Below, piece by piece: positions 10,430-20,464 of a DNA stretch of 64,000 nt. The notes below the pieces were generated by a model. That model saw only the letters and a list, made by a program, of their open reading frames with translations, was not told the DNA's origin and did no database searches. Within the stretch, counting starts at the first letter, position 1. Each line of letters opens with the position of its first letter. Origin of the DNA: Croceicoccus sp. (GTDB lineage: Bacteria > Pseudomonadota > Alphaproteobacteria > Sphingomonadales > Sphingomonadaceae); NCBI GenBank assembly GCA_002694745.1, contig NZMY01000029.1, positions 62,001-126,000 on the forward strand. The letters are read 5' to 3'. The position numbers and the translations under genes were made by a program.

Positions 10430-13264
10430 ATGGGTAAAGAGCATCAGAGTTTCCTCCCCGAAATGGAGCCTGGCGAGGCCCAGCCGGGTCCATCGTGGCA
10501 GCGCAAAAGCTGGCCGCTGACCGGTGAGGACGGCTTCGACGACCTGACGCTGGCGCTCGATCCGACGCGGATGAAGACCGCGCTGAAGGAAGCGGCCAAG
10601 AAGAAGGGCGCGCCGGTCGACGAAAAGGCGATCGAGGCCGCGGCTGACGATTCCGTTCGCGCCATGATGCTGATCCGCACCTATCGCGTGCGGGGCCACA
10701 TGGCGGCAGACCTGGACCCGCTGGGATTGTCCAATCGCGAATTGCCCAAGGATTTGACGCCCGAATATCACGGCTTCAAGCCCGGCGACCTTGACCGCAA
10801 GATCTATATCGGTGGCAATCTGGGCCTTGAATGGACGACCGTGCGCGAGCTGGTCGAGATCCTGCGCGCAAATTACTGCGGCAAGGTCGGCCTCGAATAC
10901 ATGCACATCGCCGATGTCGAGGAGCGGCGCTTTCTTCAGGAGAAGATGGAGGGCGCCGACAAGTCGATCGACTTCACCATCATGGGCAAGAAGGCGATCC
11001 TGGGCGCGGTGATCCGCGGCGAGCAGTACGAGAAGTTCCTCGCCAAGAAATATGTCGGCACCAAGCGTTTCGGCCTCGACGGCGGCGAGGCGATGATCCC
11101 GGCGCTGGAATCGGTTATCAAATACGGCGGCGCCATGGGCGTGCGCGAAATCGTCTATGGCATGGCGCATCGCGGCCGCCTGAACGTGCTCGCGAACGTG
11201 ATGGGCAAGCCCTACAAGGTGATCTTCCACGAATTCTCGGGCGGCTCGGCAAACCCGGAAGACGTGGGTGGTTCGGGCGATGTGAAGTACCACCTCGGCA
11301 CCAGCACCGATCGTGAGTTCGACGGGGTGAAGGTTCACATGAGCCTTGTCCCCAACCCCTCGCACCTGGAGGCAGTGGATCCGGTCGTGCTTGGCAAGGT
11401 CCGCGCGCAGCAGCAGTTCCGTGACGACATCGGCGAAGGCAAGCACCAGCAGGTCCTGCCTGTGCTGATCCATGGCGACGCGGCCTTCGCAGGCCAGGGG
11501 ATCGTCTGGGAGTGCCTCGGCTTCAGCGGCATTCGCGGTTACAACACGGGTGGCTGCATCCATTTCGTGATCAATAACCAGATCGGCTTTACCACCAGCC
11601 CGCAGTTCGCGCGCTCCTCGCCCTACCCTTCGGATGTGGCAAAGGGTGTCCAGGCGCCGATCCTGCATGTGAACGGTGACGATCCCGAGGCCGTGACCTT
11701 CTGTTGCAAGCTGGCGATCGAATATCGCCAGCGGTTCGGGCGCGACATCGTTATCGACATGTGGTGCTATCGCCGCTTTGGTCACAACGAAGGCGACGAG
11801 CCCAGCTTCACGCAGCCCCTTATGTACAAGCAGATCCGCAAGCACCCCGGTGTAAGCGCGCTATATGCAACGCGCCTTGAAGAGGAAGGCGTGATCGAGC
11901 CGGGCTATCTGAAGGGCCAGGAAGACGCGTTCCACCACGAACTCGAGCAGGAGTTCGAAGCGGGCAAGAACTACAAGGCCAATGAAGCGGACTGGTTCGG
12001 CGGACGCTGGACCGGGCTGAACAAGCCGGCAGATCCCGAAACCGCGCGTCGCAACCTTAAAACGGGTATCGAACCCAAGCTGTTCGACAGCCTTGGACGC
12101 ACGCTCACCACCGTTCCTGATGACGTGAACATTCACAAGACCTTGAACCGCGTTCTGGACGCGAAGCGGCAGATGTTCGAGGAAGGCGAGGGTTTCGACT
12201 GGGCCACGGCAGAGGCGCTGGGCTTCGGCGCGCTGTTGGCGGAGGGTTTTGCCGTTCGTCTGTCCGGACAGGATTCGGGCCGCGGAACCTTTTCTCAGCG
12301 CCATGCCGTCTGGGTCGACCAGGAAACCGAGCAGAAATACATCCCACTCTGCCATGTCCCGCATGGACATTTCGAAGTCTATGACAGCCCGCTTTCCGAA
12401 TACGGCGTGTTGGGTTTCGAATATGGCTATGCGCTGGCCGATCCTAAGTCGCTCGTGCTGTGGGAGGCGCAGTTCGGCGACTTCGCCAATGGCGCGCAGA
12501 TCATGATCGACCAGTTCATCGCAGCGGGCGAGGCAAAATGGCTGCGCGCGAATGGTCTCGTGATGCTACTGCCGCATGGCTACGAAGGCCAGGGACCCGA
12601 GCATTCTTCGGCCCGTCTGGAGCGTTTCCTGCAATTGTGTGCGGGCGACAATATCCAGGTCTGCAACATCACGACGCCAGCGAACTATTTCCACGTGCTG
12701 CGCCGCCAGATGCTGCGCAGCTTTCGCAAGCCGCTTGTGATCATGACGCCGAAGTCTCTTTTGCGTCATCCGATGGCGAAATCGCCGAAGGAAGATTTCC
12801 TCGGGGACTCGCATTTCCGCCGGATCATGTCGGACACCGCCGACATTCCGGACGACAAGATCGAGCGGCTTGTGCTGTGTTCGGGCAAGGTCGCCTATGA
12901 CCTTATCGAAGCCCGCGACAAGGCCGGCCTCGACAACACCAGCATCGTGCGGATCGAACAGATCTATCCGTTCCCCGGAGAGCCGCTGGCCCTGCGGATG
13001 AGCCGGATGAAGAACCTCAAAAAGGTCGTCTGGTGTCAGGAAGAGCCGCGCAACAACGGGGCATGGTTCTTTGTCGAGAGCCAGATCGAGCAGGCGCTTG
13101 CAGAAGCCGAAGCATCTGTGTCCAGGCCTCGCTATGCCGGGCGCGAACCCGCTGCCTCGCCCGCGACCGGACTTGCTTCGCGTCACATCGCGCAGCAGCA
13201 GGCCCTTGTCGCGGACGCGCTTGGCCTGTCGGTCGAAGACATGATCGCCGCGGACAAGAAGTGA
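10430..13264 (+). CDS. sucA: 2-oxoglutarate dehydrogenase E1 component
   Basis: 944 aa thiamine-diphosphate-dependent decarboxylase, the first and specificity-giving subunit of the 2-oxoglutarate dehydrogenase complex. Seen: YRVRGHMAADLDPLG near residue 84, the active-site region GMAHRGRLNVLANV around 244, the thiamine-diphosphate block with GDAAFAGQG around 347, and the C-terminal PHGYEGQGPEHSSARLERFL around 710. Starts with MGKEHQSF at an ATG. Followed by sucB after 39 bp, as expected for co-translation of E1 and E2. Confidence 0.97.
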   Translation: MGKEHQSFLPEMEPGEAQPGPSWQRKSWPLTGEDGFDDLTLALDPTRMKTALKEAAKKKGAPVDEKAIEAAADDSVRAMMLIRTYRVRGHMAADLDPLGLSNRELPKDLTPEYHGFKPGDLDRKIYIGGNLGLEWTTVRELVEILRANYCGKVGLEYMHIADVEERRFLQEKMEGADKSIDFTIMGKKAILGAVIRGEQYEKFLAKKYVGTKRFGLDGGEAMIPALESVIKYGGAMGVREIVYGMAHRGRLNVLANVMGKPYKVIFHEFSGGSANPEDVGGSGDVKYHLGTSTDREFDGVKVHMSLVPNPSHLEAVDPVVLGKVRAQQQFRDDIGEGKHQQVLPVLIHGDAAFAGQGIVWECLGFSGIRGYNTGGCIHFVINNQIGFTTSPQFARSSPYPSDVAKGVQAPILHVNGDDPEAVTFCCKLAIEYRQRFGRDIVIDMWCYRRFGHNEGDEPSFTQPLMYKQIRKHPGVSALYATRLEEEGVIEPGYLKGQEDAFHHELEQEFEAGKNYKANEADWFGGRWTGLNKPADPETARRNLKTGIEPKLFDSLGRTLTTVPDDVNIHKTLNRVLDAKRQMFEEGEGFDWATAEALGFGALLAEGFAVRLSGQDSGRGTFSQRHAVWVDQETEQKYIPLCHVPHGHFEVYDSPLSEYGVLGFEYGYALADPKSLVLWEAQFGDFANGAQIMIDQFIAAGEAKWLRANGLVMLLPHGYEGQGPEHSSARLERFLQLCAGDNIQVCNITTPANYFHVLRRQMLRSFRKPLVIMTPKSLLRHPMAKSPKEDFLGDSHFRRIMSDTADIPDDKIERLVLCSGKVAYDLIEARDKAGLDNTSIVRIEQIYPFPGEPLALRMSRMKNLKKVVWCQEEPRNNGAWFFVESQIEQALAEAEASVSRPRYAGREPAASPATGLASRHIAQQQALVADALGLSVEDMIAADKK

Positions 13265-13303
13265 TCCGCAGCCCAGAGAATACCGTAAAAGGACGGCATT
13301 GAA

Positions 13304-14545
13304 ATGAGCACCGAAGTCAAGGTCCCCGTACTGGGTGAATCGATCACCGAAGCGACAGTCGGCGAATGGCTGAAGCAGCCCGGCGAGGCCGTCGCGGCTG
13401 ATGAACCGATCTGCAGCCTGGAAACCGACAAGGTCGCCGTCGACGTCAACGCTCCATCGGCGGGCGTGATGGGCGAACACCTTGTGGCCGAGGGCGATAA
13501 TGTCGAGGTCGGTGCGCTTATTGCCACGATCGAAGAAGGATCTGGCGCCGCAGCGGCACCGAAATCGTCGCCAAAGACCGAAGACGCTCCTTCGCCTTCG
13601 CCCGCCCCAGCGCCCGAGCCTTCGGCCGCAAGCGGTTCAGGCGAGGAAAACAGCGACGCGGTCGTGCTCTCTCCCGCAGTGCGGCGTGCCGTTCTCGAGC
13701 ATGGGATCGATCCGGCAACCATCAAGGGCACCGGCAAGGATGGCCGTCTGACGAAGGAAGACGTGCTGGCTGCCGCCAAGGCCAAGAAGGAAGCACCTGC
13801 GCCCTCGACCAGTGCGCCTGCGCCGTCCGCGGCACCGTCGGCGGGTCGTAATGTCGAACGGGTGAAGATGACCCGGCTTCGCCAGACGATCGCGAAACGC
13901 CTGAAGAGTGCGCAGGATACGGCGGCTCTTCTGACGACGTTCAACGATGTCGACATGACCGCGGTCATGGAAACACGGTCGAAGTACAAGGACCTGTTCG
14001 CCAAGAAGCATGACGTGCGGCTCGGCTTCATGGGTTTCTTTACCAAGGCGGCCTGCCTCGCGCTGAAGGACGTTCCCAGCGTCAACGCCCAGATCGAGGG
14101 CGACGAGATTCTTTACCACGATTTCGTCGATGTATCGGTCGCGGTGTCGGCCCCCAACGGCCTGGTCGTTCCGGTTCTTCGCGATGCCGACAAGAAGAGC
14201 TTTGCCCAGATCGAGAAGGACATCGCCGACTTTGGCGCGCGCGCCAAGGATGGCTCGCTGACGATGGAAGACATGAAGGGCGGTACCTTCACCATTTCCA
14301 ATGGCGGCGTTTTCGGCTCGCTGATGTCGACTCCGATCATCAACCCGCCGCAGAGCGCGGTGCTCGGCTTGCACCGGATCGAGGATCGACCGGTCGCGAT
14401 CAATGGCAAGGTCGAAATTCGCCCGATGATGTATATCGCCCTGTCATACGACCATCGTATCATCGATGGCCGCGAGGCAGTGACTGCTCTCAAAATCATC
14501 AAGGAAGCGATCGAGGATCCGACGCGCCTTCTGATCGACCTTTGA
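13304..14545 (+). CDS. sucB: 2-oxoglutarate dehydrogenase E2 component, dihydrolipoyl succinyltransferase
   Basis: 413 aa with the three expected parts. Residues 1-75 form one lipoyl domain with the modified Lys in [11 protein letters not shown] Pro/Ala/Ser-rich linker leads to the E3/E1-binding domain ([19 protein letters not shown], about 122-160). A second flexible linker precedes the acyltransferase core, which carries the catalytic His/Asp in [13 protein letters not shown] near the C-terminus. It moves the succinyl group from E1 to CoA. Placed 28 bp before lpdA. Confidence 0.97.
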   Translation: MSTEVKVPVLGESITEATVGEWLKQPGEAVAADEPICSLETDKVAVDVNAPSAGVMGEHLVAEGDNVEVGALIATIEEGSGAAAAPKSSPKTEDAPSPSPAPAPEPSAASGSGEENSDAVVLSPAVRRAVLEHGIDPATIKGTGKDGRLTKEDVLAAAKAKKEAPAPSTSAPAPSAAPSAGRNVERVKMTRLRQTIAKRLKSAQDTAALLTTFNDVDMTAVMETRSKYKDLFAKKHDVRLGFMGFFTKAACLALKDVPSVNAQIEGDEILYHDFVDVSVAVSAPNGLVVPVLRDADKKSFAQIEKDIADFGARAKDGSLTMEDMKGGTFTISNGGVFGSLMSTPIINPPQSAVLGLHRIEDRPVAINGKVEIRPMMYIALSYDHRIIDGREAVTALKIIKEAIEDPTRLLIDL

Positions 14546-14573
14546 TAGCCAGACGACAAAAGAGACTGAAATC

Positions 14574-15977
14574 ATGGCTGAAACAGACTTCGACGTTATC
14601 GTGATCGGCGCCGGCCCCGGCGGTTATGTGGCCGCCATCCGCGCCGCGCAGCTGGGGCTGAAGACCGCTTGCGTCGAAAGCCGGGAGACATTGGGCGGCA
14701 CCTGCCTCAACGTGGGCTGCATCCCTTCGAAGGCATTGCTACACGGCTCTGAGCTGTTCGACGAAGCCGCGCATGGCACGATGGCCAAGTTCGGGGTCAT
14801 CGCCAAGGATGTGACGCTCGATCTGGACGCCATGATGGCTGAAAAGTCCACCGCGGTTAAGGAACTGACCGGTGGCATCGAGTTCCTGTTCAAGAAGAAC
14901 AAGGTGACGTGGCTCAAAGGCAAGGGAAGCTTTGTCGATGCCGGGACCGTCAAGGTTGACGGTAAGGATTACACCGCCAAGGATATCGTCATTGCCACGG
15001 GGTCGTCGGTCACCCCCCTTCCCGGGGTCGAGGTCGACAATGATGCCGGCATTATCGTCGACAGCACGGGCGCGCTGAAACTGCCGAAGGTCCCCGAGCA
15101 CATGGTGGTGATCGGCGGCGGCGTGATCGGCCTGGAATTGGGCAGCGTGTGGCGCCGACTGGGTGCCAAGGTGACCGTCGTCGAATTCCTCGACAAGCTT
15201 CTTCCCGGCATGGACGACGATGTTCGCAAGGAAGCGGCCAATGTCTTCAAAAAGCAGGGCATGGATCTGAAACTGTCCACCAAGGTGACCGGTGCGACGG
15301 TGAAGGATGGCAAGGCGACGCTGACCATCGAACCGTCCGCAGGCGGCGACGCCGAGACGATCGAGGCCGATGCCGTTCTCGTATCGATCGGACGGCGCCC
15401 CAATACCGACGGCCTCAACCTCGAGGCGATCGGGCTTGAGACCAATCAGCGCGGCCAGATCGAGATCGATCACGATTTCGCGACCAAGGTCGAGGGTGTT
15501 TGGGCGATCGGCGACTGCGTTCCCGGCCTGATGCTGGCACACAAGGCGGAGGACGAAGGCCTTGCCGTGGCCGAGAATATCGCTGGCGAAGTGGGTATCG
15601 TGAACCACGCCGTGATTCCGAATGTCGTGTACACCATGCCGGAAATAGCCGGTGTAGGCATGACCGAGGCTGCCGCGAAGGAAGCCGGGCATAGCGTCAA
15701 GACTTCGAAGTTCCCGATGATGGCCAACAGCCGTGCGAAGACCAATCGCGAGCCGGATGGCTTTGTCAAAATCATCGCCGATGCCGAAACCGATCGCGTG
15801 CTTGGCGCGTGGATGATCGCAAGCCTGGCAGGAACGATGGTTGCACAGGTCGCTCAGGCGATGGAATTCGGCGCGACGAGCGAGGATATCGCCTATACTT
15901 GTCACGCCCATCCGACCCATTCCGAAGCGGTCAAGGAAGCCGCCATGGGCGTCAAGGGGCTGCCTATCCATATCTGA
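14574..15977 (+). CDS. lpdA: Dihydrolipoyl dehydrogenase (E3)
   Basis: 467 aa FAD flavoprotein that reoxidises the lipoyl group of E2. FAD-binding GAGPGGYVAAIRAAQLG at residues 12-28, redox-active disulfide GGTCLNVGCIPSK at about 42-54, NAD-binding GGGVIGLELGSVW at about 180, and the C-terminal catalytic His-Glu in CHAHPTHSEAVKEA. Last gene of the TCA operon, directly followed by a strong terminator hairpin. It may also serve other lipoyl complexes. Confidence 0.97.
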   Translation: MAETDFDVIVIGAGPGGYVAAIRAAQLGLKTACVESRETLGGTCLNVGCIPSKALLHGSELFDEAAHGTMAKFGVIAKDVTLDLDAMMAEKSTAVKELTGGIEFLFKKNKVTWLKGKGSFVDAGTVKVDGKDYTAKDIVIATGSSVTPLPGVEVDNDAGIIVDSTGALKLPKVPEHMVVIGGGVIGLELGSVWRRLGAKVTVVEFLDKLLPGMDDDVRKEAANVFKKQGMDLKLSTKVTGATVKDGKATLTIEPSAGGDAETIEADAVLVSIGRRPNTDGLNLEAIGLETNQRGQIEIDHDFATKVEGVWAIGDCVPGLMLAHKAEDEGLAVAENIAGEVGIVNHAVIPNVVYTMPEIAGVGMTEAAAKEAGHSVKTSKFPMMANSRAKTNREPDGFVKIIADAETDRVLGAWMIASLAGTMVAQVAQAMEFGATSEDIAYTCHAHPTHSEAVKEAAMGVKGLPIHI

Positions 15978-16049
15978 TGCGTCGCGTCCATCGATGGCCT
16001 CTCCTCGCCGGGTGAGCCACTTGATGATCTGACGTTTCTCGATGAACAT

Positions 16050-16084
16050 GCCCCCGCAGGCCGACATGGCCCGCGGGGGCTTTC
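16050..16084 (+). terminator. Intrinsic terminator of the mdh-sucDAB-lpdA operon
   Basis: GCCCCCGC pairs with GCGGGGGC around an interior that can also pair (GGCC/GGCC), followed by TTTCGT. It lies about 70 bp after the lpdA stop and before the next plus-strand gene. Confidence 0.8.
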
Positions 16085-16105
16085 GTATTCGGCAAGGAGA
16101 CAAGG

Positions 16106-16813
16106 GTGGTGATGCCAAGCCAAATGCTTAGATTTGCACGGTGGCACATCTGGCTCGGCTGGCTGGCGGGGCTGCCTCTTGTCATGTGGACTCTCACCGG
16201 TCTCATCATGGTGGCGAGACCGATCGAAGAGGTTCGCGGCACGCATCTGCGGATTGAGCAAGCGGCGGCACCGCTAGACAGTTTGGACCCGGCACCAGGC
16301 TTTTCCGCATTGGCGCAGGACACTGAACGCCCTGTCGAAATCTCATTCCGTATGGATTGGCAAAACCGAACGGTCATGACTGCACAATATGCTGACGGTT
16401 CGATCAAGCGGTTTGATACCGTGACGGGCATACGATTGCCGCCCGTTTCGTCCCGGCAGGCGAAAGCCATCGTGGCGAGATCCATCGCGGGGGGCGAGGC
16501 GGTCACCCAGATCCGCGCGTTTCCCGCAGCTTCCGCTCCATTCGACTTTCGCAGACCGGAACCTGTGTGGCAGGTCGAACTGACCGACGGCACCCATGTC
16601 TATGTCAACCGGGACACGGGTGATATTGCGGCGGTCCGTACCCGCTGGTGGCGAATATTCGATTTCATGTGGGGTCTTCACATCATGGATCTGGAGACGC
16701 GGGAAGATACCCATCACCCGATCCTCATCAGTTTTGCGACACTAGGGTTTATCATGAGCGTTCTGGGATGCGTGCTGATGTTTCGCAGACGACGCGCCCG
16801 GCGAGCAAGATGA
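16106..16813 (+). CDS. PepSY domain membrane protein
   Basis: About 235 aa. Residues 10-35 form a first membrane helix (WLGWLAGLPLVMWTLTGLIMV), the middle is an extracytoplasmic region with two PepSY-like segments (RQAKAIVARSIAGGEAVTQIRAFP and VYVNRDTGDIAAVRTRWW), and a second helix lies near the C-terminus before a basic tail. This resembles the PepSY-TM proteins often linked to iron uptake or reductase systems. Start could be GTG 16106, GTG 16109 or ATG 16112; AAGGAGA upstream suits any of them. Its stop overlaps the next start as ATGA, suggesting coupled translation. Confidence 0.8.
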   Translation: MVMPSQMLRFARWHIWLGWLAGLPLVMWTLTGLIMVARPIEEVRGTHLRIEQAAAPLDSLDPAPGFSALAQDTERPVEISFRMDWQNRTVMTAQYADGSIKRFDTVTGIRLPPVSSRQAKAIVARSIAGGEAVTQIRAFPAASAPFDFRRPEPVWQVELTDGTHVYVNRDTGDIAAVRTRWWRIFDFMWGLHIMDLETREDTHHPILISFATLGFIMSVLGCVLMFRRRRARRAR

Positions 16814-17430
16814 TCGCTCCGGCTACCATTCTTGAGCTCGCCGGCGTCGCGGTATTCGCGGTTTCGGGTGCGCTGGTCGCAACGCGGCTGCGGCAGACCT
16901 TCGTCACGGCCTGCTTTTTCGCGCTTGTTACCGGCGTCGGCGGCGGGTCGCTGCGCGACCTGTTGCTTGGAGTACGGGCCGAATGGCTAGAGGACCGGCT
17001 TGTCGCCGTGGTCATTCTGGTATCGGCCCTGGCGGTCTGGTTCACACCCGGCCGATGGTGGCGGGAACGCGTGCTCGAATGGGCGGACGCGGCCGGACTG
17101 GCGGCATTCGCGGCCTTGGGCACGGCAAAGGCGGTTGAATATGGGGTACAGCCGGTGCCTGCAATCGTGCTTGGCGTCGTGTCTGGTTGCGTCGGCGGGA
17201 TCGTTCGCGACGTACTCGCGGGCGTTCCCTCCATTCTGATGAGACCGGAACTCTATGTCACGGCCGCGGCGCTCGCCGCTTCGATCAGCCTTATCGCACT
17301 GGAGGTGGGAGCGCCGCGATTCCTTGCTTTGCTGCTCGGCACCGCTGCGGGTTTCGGCTTGAGAGGTGCCGCGATGATCTGGCGCATCGAATTGCCCTCT
17401 TATGCTGGCAGCAGTCGCGATCCGCAGTAA
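16810..17430 (+). CDS. TRIC-type cation channel / UPF0126 family membrane protein
   Basis: 206 aa with about seven hydrophobic segments in two repeats, each carrying the family glycine motif: GVGGGSLRDLLLG near residue 40 and GCVGGIVRDVLAG near 130. Bacterial TRIC homologues form trimeric monovalent cation channels. The ORF track begins 54 codons earlier inside the PepSY gene; the ATG at 16810, overlapping the previous stop as ATGA, gives the normal N-terminus. It converges end to end, with no gap, on the next minus-strand gene. Confidence 0.88.
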   Translation: MIAPATILELAGVAVFAVSGALVATRLRQTFVTACFFALVTGVGGGSLRDLLLGVRAEWLEDRLVAVVILVSALAVWFTPGRWWRERVLEWADAAGLAAFAALGTAKAVEYGVQPVPAIVLGVVSGCVGGIVRDVLAGVPSILMRPELYVTAAALAASISLIALEVGAPRFLALLLGTAAGFGLRGAAMIWRIELPSYAGSSRDPQ

Positions 17431-18252
17431 TCAGTCGGCACTGGCCACAGTGGGACCGTCGGCGGTATCATAGCGGTCATCGCCCTCACCCCGCTCCCAA
17501 CCGCGGACCTCTTCGCCTTCGTCCCATGAGGTTGCAGGGGCGCCGTCTTGTGTACGAATGTCCGGCGATCCGGTACCATACCGAGATCGCGCTTGCGCGT
17601 AATAATCGTCGCTGGGCCGGTCGTAATTGACGGAATAGTGCTGGCGATCATCATAATCGCGCATGGGGCCTCGACCGAAATCGACGTCCCGAATCCGGCC
17701 CGATCCATCGATCTCACAACGAAAACTCTCACCATCGCGCAGTTCGCCGCCGATCGACCAGCCAGCGCCGCTGCGCGATGCCGTATCGATCGTGGCTATG
17801 CGTGACGTTCTTTCAACCTCGGACACGCAGCCCTCTATGGCACGCTGCATGCCGTCGCTATACATCGGCCCACCGACTGGCGATGCCCGATAGCGCTCGT
17901 CCGGATAGTCCCGCGTTTCTCGCGGATAGGGATAACGATCGCGATTATTGTCGGCGCTATTGGAGATCGCATTTACGACCGCCAGCGCCCCTCCGATCAA
18001 AAGCACACCTGCGATCACGTCGCCAGCATCGATGTTGTCGTCATATCGCCGATGGCCGTGACGATATCCCCGATAGCGCCATCCGCGATCCCAACCGTCT
18101 GCCCGGTTCGATGTGTCGAGCGTCGACAAGAGGATCGACGAAGCCTGATGGCTGGACGAATGCAACTGGGCGGCGCTTGCAGTGGGGCTGTGGCCGGCAA
18201 AACCGATGAGAGCCAGAATGGATGGTACGATCAGAATGCCGCGTTTCGTCAT
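17431..18252 (-). CDS. Secreted glycine-zipper protein of unknown function (larger paralogue)
   Basis: About 273 aa from the ATG at 18252, which has GGTGGGAAA just upstream; the track start at 18270 is less likely. Signal peptide to about residue 28 (cleavage near ASAA). A Tyr/Arg/Asp-rich stretch is followed by a short glycine-rich hydrophobic segment (AGDVIAGVLLIGGALAVV) typical of Sphingomonadales glycine-zipper proteins, then a conserved C-terminal module with paired Cys (EGCVSEVERTS, SFRCEIDGSGRIRDVDFG) and a disordered acidic tail. The same plan recurs in the adjacent gene. No enzymatic motif. Envelope location is inferred. Confidence 0.75.
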   Translation of the reverse strand: MTKRGILIVPSILALIGFAGHSPTASAAQLHSSSHQASSILLSTLDTSNRADGWDRGWRYRGYRHGHRRYDDNIDAGDVIAGVLLIGGALAVVNAISNSADNNRDRYPYPRETRDYPDERYRASPVGGPMYSDGMQRAIEGCVSEVERTSRIATIDTASRSGAGWSIGGELRDGESFRCEIDGSGRIRDVDFGRGPMRDYDDRQHYSVNYDRPSDDYYAQARSRYGTGSPDIRTQDGAPATSWDEGEEVRGWERGEGDDRYDTADGPTVASAD

Positions 18253-18356
18253 TTCCCACCCTTCCGTCAATTGCGCGGGACCTAGTATAGAGGCCCAAGC
18301 TCACAGCCTAAACATTTTGTCTTGATATCCGCTGAACCGTCCAGCCTTAGCTGCGC

Positions 18357-18911
18357 TCAGCGAAGTCCACGCACGCCGCTATAATCGATCTCGCGCACAC
18401 CGCGACCATCGATTTTGCATGAGAACTTTCCGCTGTCCCAGCCCTGCATCGAATTGTTCCAGCCACGATAATCGCGATCCCAACCGCGTCCGTACCGACC
18501 GCCGCGGAACCCGTTGTCGACTGCTATGCGGCCCTTGACCTTGTAGCCATAGCTCTTTCTGTCGACATCTCGGATATCGGTCACCTTCACGCGCCTGAAG
18601 CCCGCTCGATAAGCTCTCTGTTCGGCAGTACGAATACAGGATTCTACCGCGGCGCGCGAACCGATCCGGCGATAATTGCGGTCATCGTAATAGCGATCGC
18701 GGTCACGATATCGGTCATCGTAGCGGTCGTTGTCGAATGCTCCTGCCAAAGCAGCCACGCCCCCTATCACAAGCGCACCGGCGATGATCTCCCCAACGCC
18801 GATACCATCATCGTCGCGGTCATAGGGATCCGCGAACGCCGGGGTGGCCGCAGCCAGTGTCGTGGCGCAAGCGGCGGTCAGGCCGATCAGCGTCTTGGCG
18901 ATTGGTTTCAT
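18357..18911 (-). CDS. Secreted glycine-zipper protein of unknown function (smaller paralogue)
   Basis: 184 aa. Signal peptide ends near PAFAD (about residue 28), then VGEIIAGALVIGGVAALAGAFDN, a run rich in Asp-Arg-Tyr, a Cys-containing helix (AAVESCIRTAEQRAYR) and a final module ending in FSCKIDGRGVREIDYSG. Domain order and several blocks match the neighbouring 17431-18252 gene on the same strand, so the two look like tandem duplicates. Function unknown; a role in the cell envelope is a guess. Confidence 0.78.
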   Translation of the reverse strand: MKPIAKTLIGLTAACATTLAAATPAFADPYDRDDDGIGVGEIIAGALVIGGVAALAGAFDNDRYDDRYRDRDRYYDDRNYRRIGSRAAVESCIRTAEQRAYRAGFRRVKVTDIRDVDRKSYGYKVKGRIAVDNGFRGGRYGRGWDRDYRGWNNSMQGWDSGKFSCKIDGRGVREIDYSGVRGLR

Positions 18912-19007
18912 GGCAGGCGATCCTTCCTTGGTCCGAGCATTATCGATCAGGTGATCATGAGAATATCAAATGACGAATGAGACGGCTCTGAACCCTACCG
19001 TCAGGAT

Positions 19008-19036
19008 TTGTTCATTGAATAGGCCATTGGTATGAA
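19008..19036 (+). promoter_or_regulatory. Candidate promoter for the GH5-like gene
   Basis: TTGTTC, 17 bp, TATGAA, in an AT-richer patch 85 bp before the glycosidase start. Match to sigma-70 consensus only; not tested. Confidence 0.4.
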
Positions 19037-19120
19037 TAATGCTTTCAGGCTCGACGGCGCTGCAAGAGGCGGTCATTGTCGCGCCGTTACGATCAACAAC
19101 ATCGGACAAATCGAGAGCAG

Positions 19121-20440
19121 ATGCCAAACCGCCGCCTTTTCATGCTGGGATCGGCCAGCCTCCTGACCGCCGCCTGCGTCACCGGCGTGTCGGGCAAAAA
19201 ATCGCCATATGTAAGACGCGAGGGGAACCGGTTCATTCTAGACGGGCGTCCTCATCGATATGTCGGGGCCAACATGTGGTACGCCGCCTATCTTGGTGCA
19301 GAGGGCGTATCCGCCGGGCGAGAGCGCCTGGTCCGCGAGCTCGATCACTTGGCCGACACAGGCATCTCCAACCTGCGAATTCTCGCATCCTCGGAAAAAT
19401 CGCCCCTGAAGAATTCGGTCAGCCCATCCTTTCGGGACAGCACCGGCTTTAATGAATCTCTGTTGGTCGGCCTGGACTTCACTCTTGCCGAGATGGCCAA
19501 GAGGGATTTGCGCGCCGTGCTGTACCTGACCAACTTCTGGGAATGGTCGGGAGGAATGATGACCTATCTATATTGGCATAACGGCGGCCAATATATCGAT
19601 ATGAATGACCCGGCTCATCCCTGGCCTGCCTTCGCCGATTTCAATGCCAGCTTTTATACCAACGAAGCTGCGCTTGCCGATTATCGCAGATATGTCCGGG
19701 CGGTCGTGGGGCGTACGAATACGGTAACCGGCATTCCTTATGCCGAAGATCGCGCGATCATGTCTTGGCAACTTGCGAACGAGCCGCGGCCGGGCGGCAG
19801 CGAGGACGTAGCCCGCCGCGCGATGCCAGCCTTTCACTCGTGGGTGAACGACACCGCCTCCTACATCAAATCGCTGGACGCCAATCACATGGTCTCAACC
19901 GGCAGCGAGGGACTGCAAGGCTGTATCAACGATCCCGATTGCGTACTGACCGCGCATGGATCCGACGATATCGATTACCTGACCGCCCATATCTGGCCCG
20001 AAAACTGGAGCTGGGTCGATGCCAAAAATCTTTCCGGCACCTTCGAGAATGGGCGCGAGCGGACGCGAGACTACCTCGATAAGCACGTTGCCTTGGCGCA
20101 AAAGCTAGGAAAACCACTCGTTATCGAGGAGTTCGGTTTCCCGCGGGACGCCGGATCTTATGATGCGGGATCAACGACCAAGTGGCGCGACCGGTTCTAT
20201 CGCCAGATCTTCGATGCAGCCGAAGCCAATCCGGTCATCGCGGGAACAAACTTTTGGGCGTGGGGCGGCGAAGGCGGACGCGGCCAGAGGCCAGACCATC
20301 GCTATTCCCCCGGCCCGTCACGATTGGTAGGCGATCCGCCCCATGAACCGCAGGGTTGGTACAGCGTATTTGACGATGACCGGTCGACCTTGGATCTTAT
20401 CCGCAGCCATTCTGCCGCGATGAACGCAAAAATCGCCTGA
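19121..20440 (+). CDS. GH5-like glycoside hydrolase lipoprotein (mannanase-type)
   Basis: 439 aa from the ATG at 19121. The track start 15 codons earlier would hide the signal peptide. Lipobox LTAAC lies at about residue 18, so it is a membrane-anchored exported enzyme. A (beta/alpha)8 barrel is suggested by the clan GH-A residues: acid/base Glu in SWQLANEPRPGG and nucleophile Glu in PLVIEEFGFPRD, with a WAWGGEG aromatic motif near the end. The best resemblance is to GH5 subfamily 7 beta-mannanases, but the polysaccharide substrate is not proven. No sugar-uptake genes sit beside it. Confidence 0.85.
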   Translation: MPNRRLFMLGSASLLTAACVTGVSGKKSPYVRREGNRFILDGRPHRYVGANMWYAAYLGAEGVSAGRERLVRELDHLADTGISNLRILASSEKSPLKNSVSPSFRDSTGFNESLLVGLDFTLAEMAKRDLRAVLYLTNFWEWSGGMMTYLYWHNGGQYIDMNDPAHPWPAFADFNASFYTNEAALADYRRYVRAVVGRTNTVTGIPYAEDRAIMSWQLANEPRPGGSEDVARRAMPAFHSWVNDTASYIKSLDANHMVSTGSEGLQGCINDPDCVLTAHGSDDIDYLTAHIWPENWSWVDAKNLSGTFENGRERTRDYLDKHVALAQKLGKPLVIEEFGFPRDAGSYDAGSTTKWRDRFYRQIFDAAEANPVIAGTNFWAWGGEGGRGQRPDHRYSPGPSRLVGDPPHEPQGWYSVFDDDRSTLDLIRSHSAAMNAKIA

Positions 20441-20464
20441 TTGAGAGCGACTGGATCACATATG

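Noticed and set aside
9440-11845. 801-aa minus-strand ORF
   Set aside because: Lies antisense to sucD and sucA, low-complexity Arg/Ala/His composition typical of high-GC shadow frames.
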